Shown piece after piece: positions 46,548-55,501 of a DNA stretch of 64,000 nucleotides. Under the pieces are notes generated by a model, which saw nothing but the letters and a program-made list of their open reading frames with translations, ran no database searches and was not told where the DNA came from. The DNA is from JAEMQF01 sp963850525 (GTDB lineage Bacteria > Pseudomonadota > Gammaproteobacteria > Burkholderiales > Burkholderiaceae_C), in contig CAWKLQ010000001.1 of the NCBI GenBank assembly GCA_963850525.1, positions 124,001-188,000 of the forward strand. The letters are read 5' to 3'. A program made the position numbers and the translations under genes. Position 1 is the first letter of the stretch; each line of letters starts with the position of its first letter.

Positions 46548-47651
46548 ATGTCCGGCAGCACCTTAGGCACCCTGTTTCGCGTTACCAATTTCGGCGAGAG
46601 CCATGGCCCGGCAATCGGCTGCGTGATCGACGGCTGCCCGCCCGGAATGGCCTTGACGGAAGCTGACATCCAGCCGCAGCTGGACCGGCGCCGCCCGGGC
46701 ACATCGCGCCACGTGACGCAGCGCAACGAGGCGGACACGGTGCAGATCCTCTCGGGCACCTTCGAGGGCCACACGACGGGCACGCCGATCTGTCTGCTGA
46801 TTCCCAACACCGACCAGCGCAGCAAGGACTATGCGAACCTGCTGAACACCTTCCGCCCCGGCCACGCCGACTACACGTATTGGCGCAAATATGGCCTGCG
46901 TGACCCGCGCGGCGGCGGGCGCGCCTCGGCGCGCCTGACTGCGCCGATGGTCGCCGCCGGCGCGGTGGCGCGCAAATGGCTGCACGAGCACCACGGCACG
47001 CAGTTTCGCGGCGGCATGACGGCGCTCGGCGAGATTCAAATCGCCTTCGAAGGCTGGGAGCATGTGCCGAACAACCCGTTCTTCGCGCCCAACGTGAGCC
47101 AGATCGCCGAGCTCGAAGCGGCGATGGACGAGTTGCGCAAAGCGGGCGATTCGGTGGGCGCACGCATCCGCGTTGAGGCGACACATGTGCCGGTGGGCCT
47201 GGGCGAACCGTTGTTCGACAAGTTGGACGCCGAGATCGCCTACGCGATGATGGGAATCAACGCCGTCAAGGGCGTCGAGATCGGCGCCGGCTTCGCGAGC
47301 AGCGTGCAGCGCGGGTCAATCCATGGCGACGAGCTCTCGCCCGCCGGCTTTCGCAGCAACAACGCAGGCGGCGTGCTCGGCGGCATTTCGACGGGGCAAC
47401 ACATCACCGTGCAAATCGCGATCAAACCGACGAGTTCGATCCGCACGCCGCGCGAGTCGATCGACCTGCAAGGCCAGCCTGCGACCGTGCAAACCCTCGG
47501 CCGCCACGACCCCTGCGTGGGAATTCGCGCGACGCCGATCGCCGAGGCGATGCTCGCACTCGTGCTCATGGACCATGCACTGCGGCATCGCGCGCAGTGC
47601 GGCGACGTGCGCATCGCCGTCCCGCCGATTCCGGGCGCGGCGGCGGCGTAA
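46548..47651 (+). CDS. aroC: Chorismate synthase
   Basis: AroC makes chorismate from EPSP, the last step of the shikimate pathway, using reduced FMN. Signatures are GTLFRVTNFGESHGPAIGCVIDGCPPG, RPGHADYTYWRKYGLRDPRGGGRASAR and the C-terminal RHDPCVGIRATPIAEAM. The 367 residues are full length. An MFS gene follows after 63 bases. The 209 bases upstream hold one palindromic repeat and no gene. Confidence 0.98.
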   Translation: MSGSTLGTLFRVTNFGESHGPAIGCVIDGCPPGMALTEADIQPQLDRRRPGTSRHVTQRNEADTVQILSGTFEGHTTGTPICLLIPNTDQRSKDYANLLNTFRPGHADYTYWRKYGLRDPRGGGRASARLTAPMVAAGAVARKWLHEHHGTQFRGGMTALGEIQIAFEGWEHVPNNPFFAPNVSQIAELEAAMDELRKAGDSVGARIRVEATHVPVGLGEPLFDKLDAEIAYAMMGINAVKGVEIGAGFASSVQRGSIHGDELSPAGFRSNNAGGVLGGISTGQHITVQIAIKPTSSIRTPRESIDLQGQPATVQTLGRHDPCVGIRATPIAEAMLALVLMDHALRHRAQCGDVRIAVPPIPGAAAA

Positions 47652-47714
47652 CGCGGCTTCCGCCTGCAACGCTGCCGGCAGTTTCGGCAGTCACTTCACC
47701 GAGGAATCCTGCAT

Positions 47715-48890
47715 TTGCCGCAACGTCGCGCGTTGATCTCATTCGGTAGCGTGTCGTTTGCGTATTTCGCCTACGCGGGGCTGTTCAACACGTATGCGCC
47801 GCTCTGGTTCGCGAGCCTGGGCTTCAGCATTTTGGCAATCGGCGCGATCGCCTCGCTGCAAAGCGCGACGCGCCTGTTCAGCCCCTACGCCTGGGCCTGG
47901 CTCGCCGACCACAGCGGCAAGCGAATCGAGCTGCTGCGTCTGGCGGTGTTCTTGTCGCTGCTGTGCGCGTCGGGGTATCTGCTGGCCCCGCAACCTGGCT
48001 GGACCGTCTGGATCACGGTGGCGCTGTTTGCGTGCACCGCCGCGGTGATCCCGATCAGCGAATCGGCGCTCGCGCACCTCGTCAGCCCCGACGGCGCGCT
48101 CGATACGCGGCGCTACGGCCGGGTGCGGGTCTGGGGGTCGGTCGGGTTCGTGCTTGCCGCGATGGGCAGCGGCTTCGTGTTGGAAGCGCTGGGAGTGGGG
48201 TGGTTTCCTGCGCTCGTCGTCGCGCTGCTGGCGGTGTTGCTGCTGGCGGCGTGGCGCCTGCCCGCGGTCGCCGAGCCGCCGCATCCGCAAGAGGCGCCTC
48301 GGGGCGCGCTGTCGGTGTTGCGCGAGCCGGTCGTCGCCTGGTTCTTTGCCGGCGTGTTCCTCACGGTGCTCGCGCACACGAGTCTCTACGCCTTCTTTTC
48401 GCTTTACCTCGATTCGCTGGGCTACAGCAAATCGGCGGTCGGGCTGATCTGGGCGTTCGGCGTCGCGATCGAGGTGGTGTGGTTCTGGTTCCAGAGCCGC
48501 TGGGTGCACGGTCTGACCATGCACGGCTGGCTCGTTCTCGCCGCGGTCGTGACCGCACTGCGCCTGGCGGGTGTCGCGGCGTTCGGTGGCATCGCCTGGC
48601 TGCTCGTGCTCACGCAAGTCACCCATGCCGTGACGTTCGCGGCGCAGCACACCGCGTGCATTGCCGTCATCAACCGCCACTTTCCCGGGCGCTTGCGCGG
48701 CCGCGGCCAGGCGCTTTATTCGGTGCTCGGCTACGGCGCTTCGGGTGTCGCGGGCGGCGTCGCCTTCGGCGCGCTGAGCGAGGCATTCGGCTTTGCCGCG
48801 GTCTTCTGGGCGGCCAGTGGGGCGGCGGCGCTTGGCGCGGTGTGCTGCTGGCGCTCATTGATTCTGGAGCGCCGCGCCGCGCCGGATTGA
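47715..48890 (+). CDS. MFS transporter, HcaT/3-phenylpropionate-permease-like
   Basis: A 391-residue protein with about twelve membrane helices. The start TTG has GAGGAA ten bases upstream. The N-terminal FGSVSFAYFAYAGLFNTYAPLWFASLGFS and LADHSGKRIELLRL segments resemble the nucleoside/phenylpropionate-type (LacY-like) MFS branch, in which HcaT is the named member. The substrate is unknown. It follows aroC, but such adjacency is not proof of a link to aromatic compounds. Confidence 0.8.
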   Translation: MPQRRALISFGSVSFAYFAYAGLFNTYAPLWFASLGFSILAIGAIASLQSATRLFSPYAWAWLADHSGKRIELLRLAVFLSLLCASGYLLAPQPGWTVWITVALFACTAAVIPISESALAHLVSPDGALDTRRYGRVRVWGSVGFVLAAMGSGFVLEALGVGWFPALVVALLAVLLLAAWRLPAVAEPPHPQEAPRGALSVLREPVVAWFFAGVFLTVLAHTSLYAFFSLYLDSLGYSKSAVGLIWAFGVAIEVVWFWFQSRWVHGLTMHGWLVLAAVVTALRLAGVAAFGGIAWLLVLTQVTHAVTFAAQHTACIAVINRHFPGRLRGRGQALYSVLGYGASGVAGGVAFGALSEAFGFAAVFWAASGAAALGAVCCWRSLILERRAAPD

Positions 48891-49035
48891 AGGGCGCGCG
48901 CCCGGGGCGCCACTTGGGCGGCGGCCCGTGGACGCAGCCTGTCCCGCCGATTCGGCAGTTCGTCGGGGGCGGCTGGTTCGGTTCCGGGCGCGCGCTTAAA
49001 CTGGCGCCCGCCACAAGCAAACCACTGAAAAAGCC

Positions 49036-50202
49036 ATGCAAAAGCAATGGATCATCGGCGCGATCTGCGCCCTCGCGGCCGCGGCAATCGCCGGCGGCGC
49101 AGTCGCACTTCAGCAGTCGCGCGAGCGCGATGCGCAGCGCAAGAAGGCCGAGGCGGCGAACGTGACGCTCGAATTCGCCGCGGGCGAAGTGATCGCGCCG
49201 CAGCTGACGAGCCTGCCCGTCACGGTCGAGTTCGCCGGCCCCCTGGTCGCCCCCGGCACGGCCATCGTTCGCGCCAAGGCGAGCGGCACCTTGCTGTCAT
49301 TGGCGGTGGCCGAAGGTTCGCGGGTTCGCGCCGGGCAGACGCTCGGCACGCTGGATTTGGCCGAATTGAGCAGCCGCGTCGCCGAGCGTGGCGCGTCGGT
49401 CGAGTCGGCGCGCGCGCAATTGACCCAGGCCGAGCGCCAACACGCGGCAAACCAGCGCCTGGCCGAACAGAACTTCATCTCGGGAACGGCGCTCGAGGCG
49501 AGCAGCGCGTCGCTCGAGTCGGCGCGCGCCCAGTTCACGCAATCGCAAACGCAGCTCGGAACGAGCCGCATCAGCCTGCGCGACGCTGAACTGATCGCGC
49601 CGATTTCCGGCGTCATCGCCAAGCGCCACGCGCTGCCGGGCGAAAAACTCAGCCCCGAACAAAACGTGTTGACGATCGTCGACCTGGCACGCCTGGAGCT
49701 CGCCGGCAACGTAGGCACGCACGAGGTTTCGCTGCTGCGGCCGGGAATGAGCGTCGAGGTGCAGGTCGAAGGCGTGGCTGCGCCGGTGACGGGCAAACTC
49801 GATCGCATTGCGCCTGCGGCCGAGGCCGGAACTCGCGCGATCGGCGTGACGATCGCCATCGCCAATTCGCGCGAGGCGTTTCGCGCCGGCCAGTACGCGC
49901 TCGCGCGCGTGCAGTTGCGCGACGACATCCAACGCCTCACGCTGCCGGCGAGCGCCATCAGCCAAACCTCGGGCCAGGACCATGTGTGGCTGATCGAAGA
50001 GGGTGTGTTGGTGCGCCGCGCCGTCACGACGGGCCGGCGCGACACGGCGCAGGGCCGGGTCGAGGTGCTGAGCGGCGTTGGCCCGGCGGCGCAGGTGTTG
50101 ACGGCGCGCTACGACAACTTGCGCGAAGGCGGCAAGGCGGTCGTCGCCGGCCGCGCTTCTGCCGCGGTGGCCTCGACGCCGCCCGCGACCAAGCAGCGCT
50201 AG
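49036..50202 (+). CDS. RND efflux periplasmic adaptor subunit (membrane fusion protein)
   Basis: A 388-residue adaptor of the AcrA/MdtA type. The N-terminus is a signal anchor (residues 5-25) without a lipobox cysteine. Then a barrel-sandwich hybrid domain (IVRAKASGTLLSLAVAEGSRVRAGQTLGTLD), a helical hairpin (about 95-165, with regular AQLTQAERQHAANQRLAEQN), AELIAPISGVIAKR-type return strand and beta-barrel and membrane-proximal domains. It lies 12 bases upstream of the RND pump gene. No tolC-like gene is present, so an outer-membrane channel from elsewhere must be used. Confidence 0.92.
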   Translation: MQKQWIIGAICALAAAAIAGGAVALQQSRERDAQRKKAEAANVTLEFAAGEVIAPQLTSLPVTVEFAGPLVAPGTAIVRAKASGTLLSLAVAEGSRVRAGQTLGTLDLAELSSRVAERGASVESARAQLTQAERQHAANQRLAEQNFISGTALEASSASLESARAQFTQSQTQLGTSRISLRDAELIAPISGVIAKRHALPGEKLSPEQNVLTIVDLARLELAGNVGTHEVSLLRPGMSVEVQVEGVAAPVTGKLDRIAPAAEAGTRAIGVTIAIANSREAFRAGQYALARVQLRDDIQRLTLPASAISQTSGQDHVWLIEEGVLVRRAVTTGRRDTAQGRVEVLSGVGPAAQVLTARYDNLREGGKAVVAGRASAAVASTPPATKQR

Positions 50203-50214
50203 AGAAGCCCGGTC

Positions 50215-53200
50215 ATGTGGATCACGCGCGTTTCGATCGCGAACCCGGTGTTCGCGACGATGGTCATGGTGGCGCTGTGCGTGCTCGGCGTGTTCTCCTA
50301 CGCGCGCCTGGGCGTCGAGCAGATGCCCGACGTGTCCCTGCCAGTCGCCTTTGTCGACGTCGCCTACCCCGGCGCGGCGCCCGAGGCGGTGGAGCGCGAA
50401 GTCACCAAGCTCATCGAAGAGGGGCTGAACAGCATTGCCGGGGTGAAACGAATCACCTCGCGCAGCTTCGAGGGGCGCAGCCAGACGAGCGTCGAATTCA
50501 GCCTGAACGCCGACATGGCGCGCGCCATGCAAGACGTGCGCGACCGCGTGGCGATGATGCAGGCGGCGTTTCCGAAGGACGCCAAAGCGCCGACCGTCGC
50601 GCGTTTCGACGGCGACAACAGCCAGCCCACCGTCGTGCTCGCGCTGCTCGCCAGCGCCGATGGCAAGGGCCGCAACGCCCGCGAGTTGTCGCTGCTCGCC
50701 GACCAAACGGTGGCGAAACGCCTGCAGCGCGTGGAAGGCGTGGCGCGCATCGACATTGCCGGCCTGGCGACACGCCAGGTGCGAATCGACCTCGACCCGC
50801 AGCGCTTGCGCGCGTACGCGATCACGCCGGCCGACATCGCCACGGCGATGCGCGACAGCAACGCCGACCAGCCGGTGGGTCTGCTCAGCGACGCGACCCA
50901 AGACTCGATCCTGCGCGTCGAAGGCCGGGTGCGCGACCCGCGCGAGTTCGCGAACCTGGTTGTCGCACGCCGCGCGGGCCTCGCGCTGACGCTCGGCGAC
51001 CTGGGCACGCTCGTCGAGCGCGAACGCGAAGCCGACTCGCTCGCGCGAATCAACGGCCAGCCGGCAGTCACCTTCAACGTCTTCAAGCAGCAGGACGCGA
51101 ACATCGTCGCCACCGGCGAAGCGGTGAAGGCCGCGGTCGACGAGCTGCGCAAGAACTTGCCTCCCGGCGTGGAGCTGCGCATCATCTACGCGAACAGCGA
51201 CTTCGTGAAGAACGCGCTGAATGGCCTGCAGCGCACGCTCATCGAAGGCGCGCTGCTCACTGTGTTGATCGTGCTGCTGTTCCTGCACTCGTGGCGCTCC
51301 ACCGTGATCACCGGGCTGACGCTGCCGATCGCCGTGATCTCGTCGTTCATCGCCGTCTACGCGTTCGGCTTCACGCTGAACTTCATGACGATGATGGGCC
51401 TGAGCCTGTGCATCGGGTTGCTCATCGACGACGCGATCGTGGTTCGCGAGAACATCGTTCGCCACATTCACATGGGCAAGAGCCACCACGTGGGTTCGCT
51501 CGAAGGCACGAGCGAAATCGGCCTGGCCGTGATGGCGACGACGTTCGCGATCTGCGCCGTCTTCGTTCCGGTCGCGTTCATGGGCGGCATCGTCGGCAAG
51601 TTCTTCGTCTCGTTCGGCATCACCGTCGCGGTGGCGGTGCTCGTGAGCCTGTTCGTCAGCTTCACGCTGGACCCGATGCTCTCGAGCGTCTGGAAAGACC
51701 CGCCCGGAGAACACTTGAAGTCCGTTCCCGTATTGGGCGCGCTGATTCGCGCGACGGATCGTGGCATGGACCTGCTACATCGCAGTTATGAAGCGCTGAT
51801 CCACTGGGCGTTCTCGGGCAAACACTATTCGCTGCCGCTGCCGGCGTATGCACACGCCCTCGACGTGACAGGCCAACGTGACAAGACGAGCCCACGCACC
51901 TGGCGCTGCGCCACCCTGACGCCGCGCGCCCTCGTGCTGTGGATCGGCGTGGCGAGCCTGGCCGGCGCCCTGGCACTGGTGCCGCTCGTGGGCAGCGAAT
52001 TCATTCCGCAGACCGACCAGGGCTTCACCCAGCTCAGCGTGCGCTTGCCGGTGGGTTCGAGCCTGGAGCGCAGCGACGCGAAGATCCGTCAGGTCGAAGA
52101 ACTGGTGGCGAGCCTGCCCGAAGTGGAGACGGTGTCGACCAACGTCGGCGGCGTTGGCGCCGGGTTGTCGCAGGGGCGCAACCAGGCGTCATTGAACATC
52201 GGTTTGAAGCCACGGGCGCAGCGCGAGCGTTCGCAAAAGCAAGTCGAAGACGCGATTCGGGCGCGACTCGCGAAGATTCCGGGAATCGACGTGTCGCTCG
52301 GCTTCGACCGGCCCATTTATGTGGCCGTTCTCGGCAGCGACCCGGACGGTCTGGCGCGCATCACGGAAGACCTGGCGCAGCGTATTCGCGCGATCCGCGG
52401 CGTCGTCGACGTCGAGGTGTCGGTCAAGCCGGGGCTGCCGGCCTACGCCGTGCGCCTGAACGCCGGCGCAGTGCGCGAACTCGGCCTGAGCGCGCCGCAA
52501 CTCGCGAGCAGCCTGCGCGCTTACGTGAACGGCGAAGTCGCGACGTACTGGACGACGAGCGACGGCCAGCAAGTCGAAGTGCAACTGCGCCTGCCCGCCA
52601 CACAGCGCGAACGCATCGACCAATTGCGCCGTCTTCCCGTCGCGTTCAGCAAAGACGGCACGCCGATCCTGCTCGACAGCGTCGCGAGCATCGTGCCGGT
52701 GGCGAACCCCGAAGTGATCCGCCGCCAGAACCTGCAACGCCGCGAAGCGATTTTTGCCGGCGTCGAAGGCCGGCCTTCGGGCGACGCGGGCAAGGAAGTT
52801 CAGGAACTCGTCGACAGCATCAAGCTGCCGCCGGGTTTCAGCTTCGACGTGGGCGGCGCGACGAAGGAACAACAAGAGGCGTTCACGGCGATGCTCGCGG
52901 CGCTCGGCCTCAGCGTGATCTTCATCTACATCGTGCTGGCGAGCCAGTTCGGCAGCTTTCTGCAGCCGCTGGCGATCATGGCGTCGTTGCCGCTGTCGCT
53001 GATCGGCGTCGTTCTCGCGCTGCTGCTGTGGCGCTCGACGCTGAACATCTTCTCCATGATCGGCCTGGTGATGCTGATGGGCCTGGTAACAAAAAATGCG
53101 ATCCTGCTCGTCGACTTTGCGAATCAAGGGCGCAAGGCCGGCCTGAGCATTCCCGAGGCATTGCTGCAAGCCGGCCTGGTGCGCATGCGGCCCATCATCA

Positions 53201-53442
53201 TGACGACGAGCGCGATGCTGTTCGGCATGTTGCCGCTCGCCCTCGCACTGAACGAAGGTGGCGAGATCCAGGCGTCGATGGGCCGGGCCATCATCGGCGG
53301 TCTGATCACGTCGACCTTGTTGACTCTCGTCGTCGTTCCGGTGCTGTACAGCTATCTCGTGCGCGAGCCGAAGCTGCGGGTGCAGCCGCACGGTTCGGCG
53401 GGCGGCGGCGCACCGCACCCAGTGCCGGCGTCGAAAGACTGA
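50215..53442 (+). CDS. RND efflux pump inner-membrane permease (AcrB/MdtB-like, HAE1-type)
   Basis: A 1075-residue proton-driven exporter with twelve helices and two large periplasmic loops. The N-terminus MWITRVSIANPVFATMVMVAL, the proton-relay aspartates in SLCIGLLIDDAIVVREN, and the lysine in GLVTKNAILLVDF are intact. About 30 residues (from AYAHALDVTG to TWRCATLTP) lie before helix 7, where most relatives have a short link. The type points to drugs, dyes or metabolites rather than metal ions. The gene is coupled with the adaptor. Confidence 0.93.
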   Translation: MWITRVSIANPVFATMVMVALCVLGVFSYARLGVEQMPDVSLPVAFVDVAYPGAAPEAVEREVTKLIEEGLNSIAGVKRITSRSFEGRSQTSVEFSLNADMARAMQDVRDRVAMMQAAFPKDAKAPTVARFDGDNSQPTVVLALLASADGKGRNARELSLLADQTVAKRLQRVEGVARIDIAGLATRQVRIDLDPQRLRAYAITPADIATAMRDSNADQPVGLLSDATQDSILRVEGRVRDPREFANLVVARRAGLALTLGDLGTLVEREREADSLARINGQPAVTFNVFKQQDANIVATGEAVKAAVDELRKNLPPGVELRIIYANSDFVKNALNGLQRTLIEGALLTVLIVLLFLHSWRSTVITGLTLPIAVISSFIAVYAFGFTLNFMTMMGLSLCIGLLIDDAIVVRENIVRHIHMGKSHHVGSLEGTSEIGLAVMATTFAICAVFVPVAFMGGIVGKFFVSFGITVAVAVLVSLFVSFTLDPMLSSVWKDPPGEHLKSVPVLGALIRATDRGMDLLHRSYEALIHWAFSGKHYSLPLPAYAHALDVTGQRDKTSPRTWRCATLTPRALVLWIGVASLAGALALVPLVGSEFIPQTDQGFTQLSVRLPVGSSLERSDAKIRQVEELVASLPEVETVSTNVGGVGAGLSQGRNQASLNIGLKPRAQRERSQKQVEDAIRARLAKIPGIDVSLGFDRPIYVAVLGSDPDGLARITEDLAQRIRAIRGVVDVEVSVKPGLPAYAVRLNAGAVRELGLSAPQLASSLRAYVNGEVATYWTTSDGQQVEVQLRLPATQRERIDQLRRLPVAFSKDGTPILLDSVASIVPVANPEVIRRQNLQRREAIFAGVEGRPSGDAGKEVQELVDSIKLPPGFSFDVGGATKEQQEAFTAMLAALGLSVIFIYIVLASQFGSFLQPLAIMASLPLSLIGVVLALLLWRSTLNIFSMIGLVMLMGLVTKNAILLVDFANQGRKAGLSIPEALLQAGLVRMRPIIMTTSAMLFGMLPLALALNEGGEIQASMGRAIIGGLITSTLLTLVVVPVLYSYLVREPKLRVQPHGSAGGGAPHPVPASKD

Positions 53443-53491
53443 GCCGTGGCGTCGTCGCGTTGCGGCGATGCAGTCGTCAGGACTGTTGGCG

Positions 53492-53962
53492 TCAGGACGA
53501 CGCCTTGGGCCTGGACGAAACCTTGTGCCTCATCAAGCGCCCCTTCTCCCGATCCCAGTCACGCTTCTTCTCGGTGTTGCGCTTGTCGTGCTCGGCCTTG
53601 CCCTTGGCCAGGGCGATCTCGCATTTCACGCGCCCGCCTTTGTAGTGCAGGTTGAGCGGCACGAGCGTGAAGCCCTTTTGCTCGACTTTGCCGATGAGCC
53701 GCCGGATCTCTTCCTTGTGCATCAACAGCTTCTTTGTGCGGTCGGCTTCGGGGCGGACGTGGGTTGAGGCGCTGCGCAGCGCATCGATGCGGCAGCCGAT
53801 GAGGAACAGCTCGCCGTCGCGGATGATCACGTAGCCGTCGGTGAGCTGCACCTGGCCGGCGCGCACGGCCTTGATCTCCCAGCCTTCGAGCACCATGCCG
53901 GTTTCATGGCGCTCTTCGATGTGGTAATCGAAATGGGCGCGGCGGTTTTCAGCGATGGACAT
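53492..53962 (-). CDS. smpB: SsrA-binding protein SmpB
   Basis: SmpB brings tmRNA to stalled ribosomes. The 156 residues begin MSIAENRRAHFDYHIEERHE and have EGWEIKAVRAGQVQLTDGYVII, and the basic C-terminal tail GKAEHDKRNTEKKRDWDREK that reaches the mRNA channel. I left out an upstream in-frame extension with no family match. It is divergent from ratA, as in many proteobacteria. Confidence 0.97.
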   Translation of the reverse strand: MSIAENRRAHFDYHIEERHETGMVLEGWEIKAVRAGQVQLTDGYVIIRDGELFLIGCRIDALRSASTHVRPEADRTKKLLMHKEEIRRLIGKVEQKGFTLVPLNLHYKGGRVKCEIALAKGKAEHDKRNTEKKRDWDREKGRLMRHKVSSRPKASS

Positions 53963-54020
53963 GGGGGTGGCGCAGCCTTGAATGTGGCCGCGATGAGGCC
54001 CCATAGAATTTGCGCATTGT

Positions 54021-54476
54021 ATGAAGCGCGTCGCCAAGTCCGTGCTGCTCTGGTACTCGCCGCGCGAGATGTACTCGCTCGTGACCGGCGTTCCCGACTA
54101 CCCGCAGTTCCTGCCGTGGTGCCCTCAAGCCGAGATCGTGGCGCAGCACGACGATGGCGTGACGGCGCGTTTGCACCTGTCCTACGCTGGGGTGCGGCAC
54201 GCCTTCACGACGCGCAACCGGCACGTACCCGACGCCGCGGTGCGCATCGGCCTGATCGACGGACCGTTTTCGCAGCTCGAGGGGAGCTGGCAATTCATCC
54301 CCCTGCCGCTGCCCGGCGTTGACGCAGGGCAGGCGTGCCGCATCGAATTTGAGCTGGGCTACGCGTTTTCCAGCGGCGCGCTGGAGCTCGTGCTCAGCCC
54401 CGTTTTCGACAGAATCGCGAATACGCTGGTCGACTCCTTCGTCAACCGCGCCGAGCAAGTCTATGGGCCGCGTTGA
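54021..54476 (+). CDS. ratA: RatA/COQ10-type START domain protein
   Basis: A 151-residue START-like protein (polyketide cyclase family). The pattern MKRVAKSVLLWYSPREMYSLVTGVPDYPQFLPWC and a late FDRIANTLVDSFVNRAEQVYG are typical. In E. coli RatA has been reported to inhibit ribosome subunit association; related COQ10 proteins bind ubiquinone, so either role is possible here. TAGAAT at 54004-54009 may be a -10. Its end overlaps rnfH by 14 bases. Confidence 0.92.
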   Translation: MKRVAKSVLLWYSPREMYSLVTGVPDYPQFLPWCPQAEIVAQHDDGVTARLHLSYAGVRHAFTTRNRHVPDAAVRIGLIDGPFSQLEGSWQFIPLPLPGVDAGQACRIEFELGYAFSSGALELVLSPVFDRIANTLVDSFVNRAEQVYGPR

Positions 54477-54762
54477 TTCGGGAATGCTGAGTGTCGAGGT
54501 GATCTACAGCCCACTCGCCCGGGAGTTCGAGTCGGTGCAGTTGCGCCTGCAACCCGGCGCCCGGGTTCGCGATGCCTTGCAGCAAAGCGGTTTGCTCGCG
54601 CGCCATGCGTCAATCGATTTGGCGCAGCACAAGGTGGGTGTGTGGGGCCGCTGGCGCGGCCTGGACGAGCCGCTGCGCGACGGGGACCGTCTCGAAATCT
54701 ACCGGCCGCTGGTCGTCGACCCGAAAGAGGCGCGGCGCAGGCGCCAGCGCGATGCTATTTAG
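54463..54762 (+). CDS. rnfH: RnfH family protein
   Basis: A ubiquitin-like beta-grasp protein of 99 residues, with VEVIYSPLAREFESVQLRLQPGARVRDAL and VGVWGRWRGLDEPLRDGDRLEIYRPLVVDPKEARRRRQR as the hallmark, here cited in two parts. The function is unknown. The ATG at 54463 overlaps ratA; an ATG at 54484 (MLSVEVIYS) is possible. The stop overlaps the convergent DUF4124 gene by 4 bases. Confidence 0.9.
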   Translation: MGRVDSGMLSVEVIYSPLAREFESVQLRLQPGARVRDALQQSGLLARHASIDLAQHKVGVWGRWRGLDEPLRDGDRLEIYRPLVVDPKEARRRRQRDAI

Positions 54763-55262
54763 TTGCAGTCCGAAGCGATGATTTCGCGCGTGCGCGCCTT
54801 TTCTTCGGCTCTGGCTTTGTCGTCTAGCACTTCGCGCTCGCCGGTGGCGTTGGTGCGCACCATGCGCAAGCCTTCTTCGAGCGATTTCATGTGACCTTTG
54901 GCGCGTGAGCAGTTGTCTGCCTTGGCGATGGCGACGCGCTCGGCCTGGGCACGTTCTTCGGCTTTGCCTTTGTCGGACTTCTCCTGTTCGGCCTTGCGGC
55001 GCCGTGCTTCGAGTTCGGGGTCGCCGCCGCGCGCACCCGACGCCGCTGGTGCAGCCGACGCCGCGGCGCCTGTACCCGGCACGCCCTGACGCCCGGTTGT
55101 GGAGCGCTGCAGGATGTCTTGCGACGGGATTCCCGGCGGCGGCGGCAGGTCGCTGTACTGAACGACGCCGCTCTTGTCGCGCCATTTCCATTGCGCCGAT
55201 GCCGGCGCCACGAACGTGGCGCTGACCAGGAAGGTCAGGGCGAGAAGGGTGGTTCGCTGCAT
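54759..55262 (-). CDS. Exported DUF4124 domain protein
   Basis: A 167-residue periplasmic protein. Signal peptide at residues 1-23 with cleavage after ASA. The first 25 mature residues (QWKWRDKSGVVQYSDLPPPPG) are a DUF4124 motif, usually found on exported proteins. The rest is Lys/Glu/Ala-rich and probably helical (ELEARRRKAEQEKSDKGKAE), with two cysteines. Function unknown. It is convergent with rnfH. Confidence 0.85.
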   Translation of the reverse strand: MQRTTLLALTFLVSATFVAPASAQWKWRDKSGVVQYSDLPPPPGIPSQDILQRSTTGRQGVPGTGAAASAAPAASGARGGDPELEARRRKAEQEKSDKGKAEERAQAERVAIAKADNCSRAKGHMKSLEEGLRMVRTNATGEREVLDDKARAEEKARTREIIASDCN

Positions 55263-55369
55263 GGTGGGTGGCTGCCGTGAAGAAACGTACGCAAGTTTAC
55301 CGGGGCGGGGCGCGCGCCAGTCGTGACAAGGTGTCAGCGCGTGAGGGCAAGTTGGCAGAGAAATCCAAT

Positions 55370-55452
55370 GTCATCCCGGCGAAAGCCGGGAACCACCGCG
55401 GATCAGCGGCGAGTGCCCTCTCGCAGTGGATCCCGGCGTGCGCCGGGATGAC
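55370..55452. repeat. GTCATCCCGGC palindromic repeat, full copy
   Basis: The left arm GTCATCCCGGCG-AAA-GCCGGGA and right arm TCCCGGC-GTG-CGCCGGGATGAC enclose a core of about 20 bases. The whole is a large imperfect palindrome, similar to the copy at 46356. It lies upstream of guaB, ending 16 bases before the -10-like TATAAT. Confidence 0.8.
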
Positions 55453-55468
55453 GTGCGAGGCGCCTCCG

Positions 55469-55474
55469 TATAAT
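55469..55474 (+). promoter_or_regulatory. -10 element of guaB
   Basis: Perfect TATAAT 28 bases upstream of the ATG. The -35 position falls inside the right arm of the palindromic repeat and has no consensus. AGGAGA precedes the start. Confidence 0.55.
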
Positions 55475-55501
55475 TCGCTTTTGCGTCAGGAGACATCTTC
55501 C

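Noticed and set aside
48895..48950. A fourth copy of the structured repeat upstream of the RND adaptor
   Set aside because: Only a short likeness (GCCACTTGGGCGGCGGCCCG) to the end of copy A; no ATGAGCG start and no hairpin.
49297..51714. An open frame of about 800 codons on the minus strand opposite the RND genes
   Set aside because: Same reason: an antisense shadow of clear efflux genes with no recognisable motif.
49036..53442. Heavy-metal (CzcA-type) efflux system
   Set aside because: The adaptor has no His-rich metal motif and the permease has the DD pair of drug-type pumps, not the CzcA signature.
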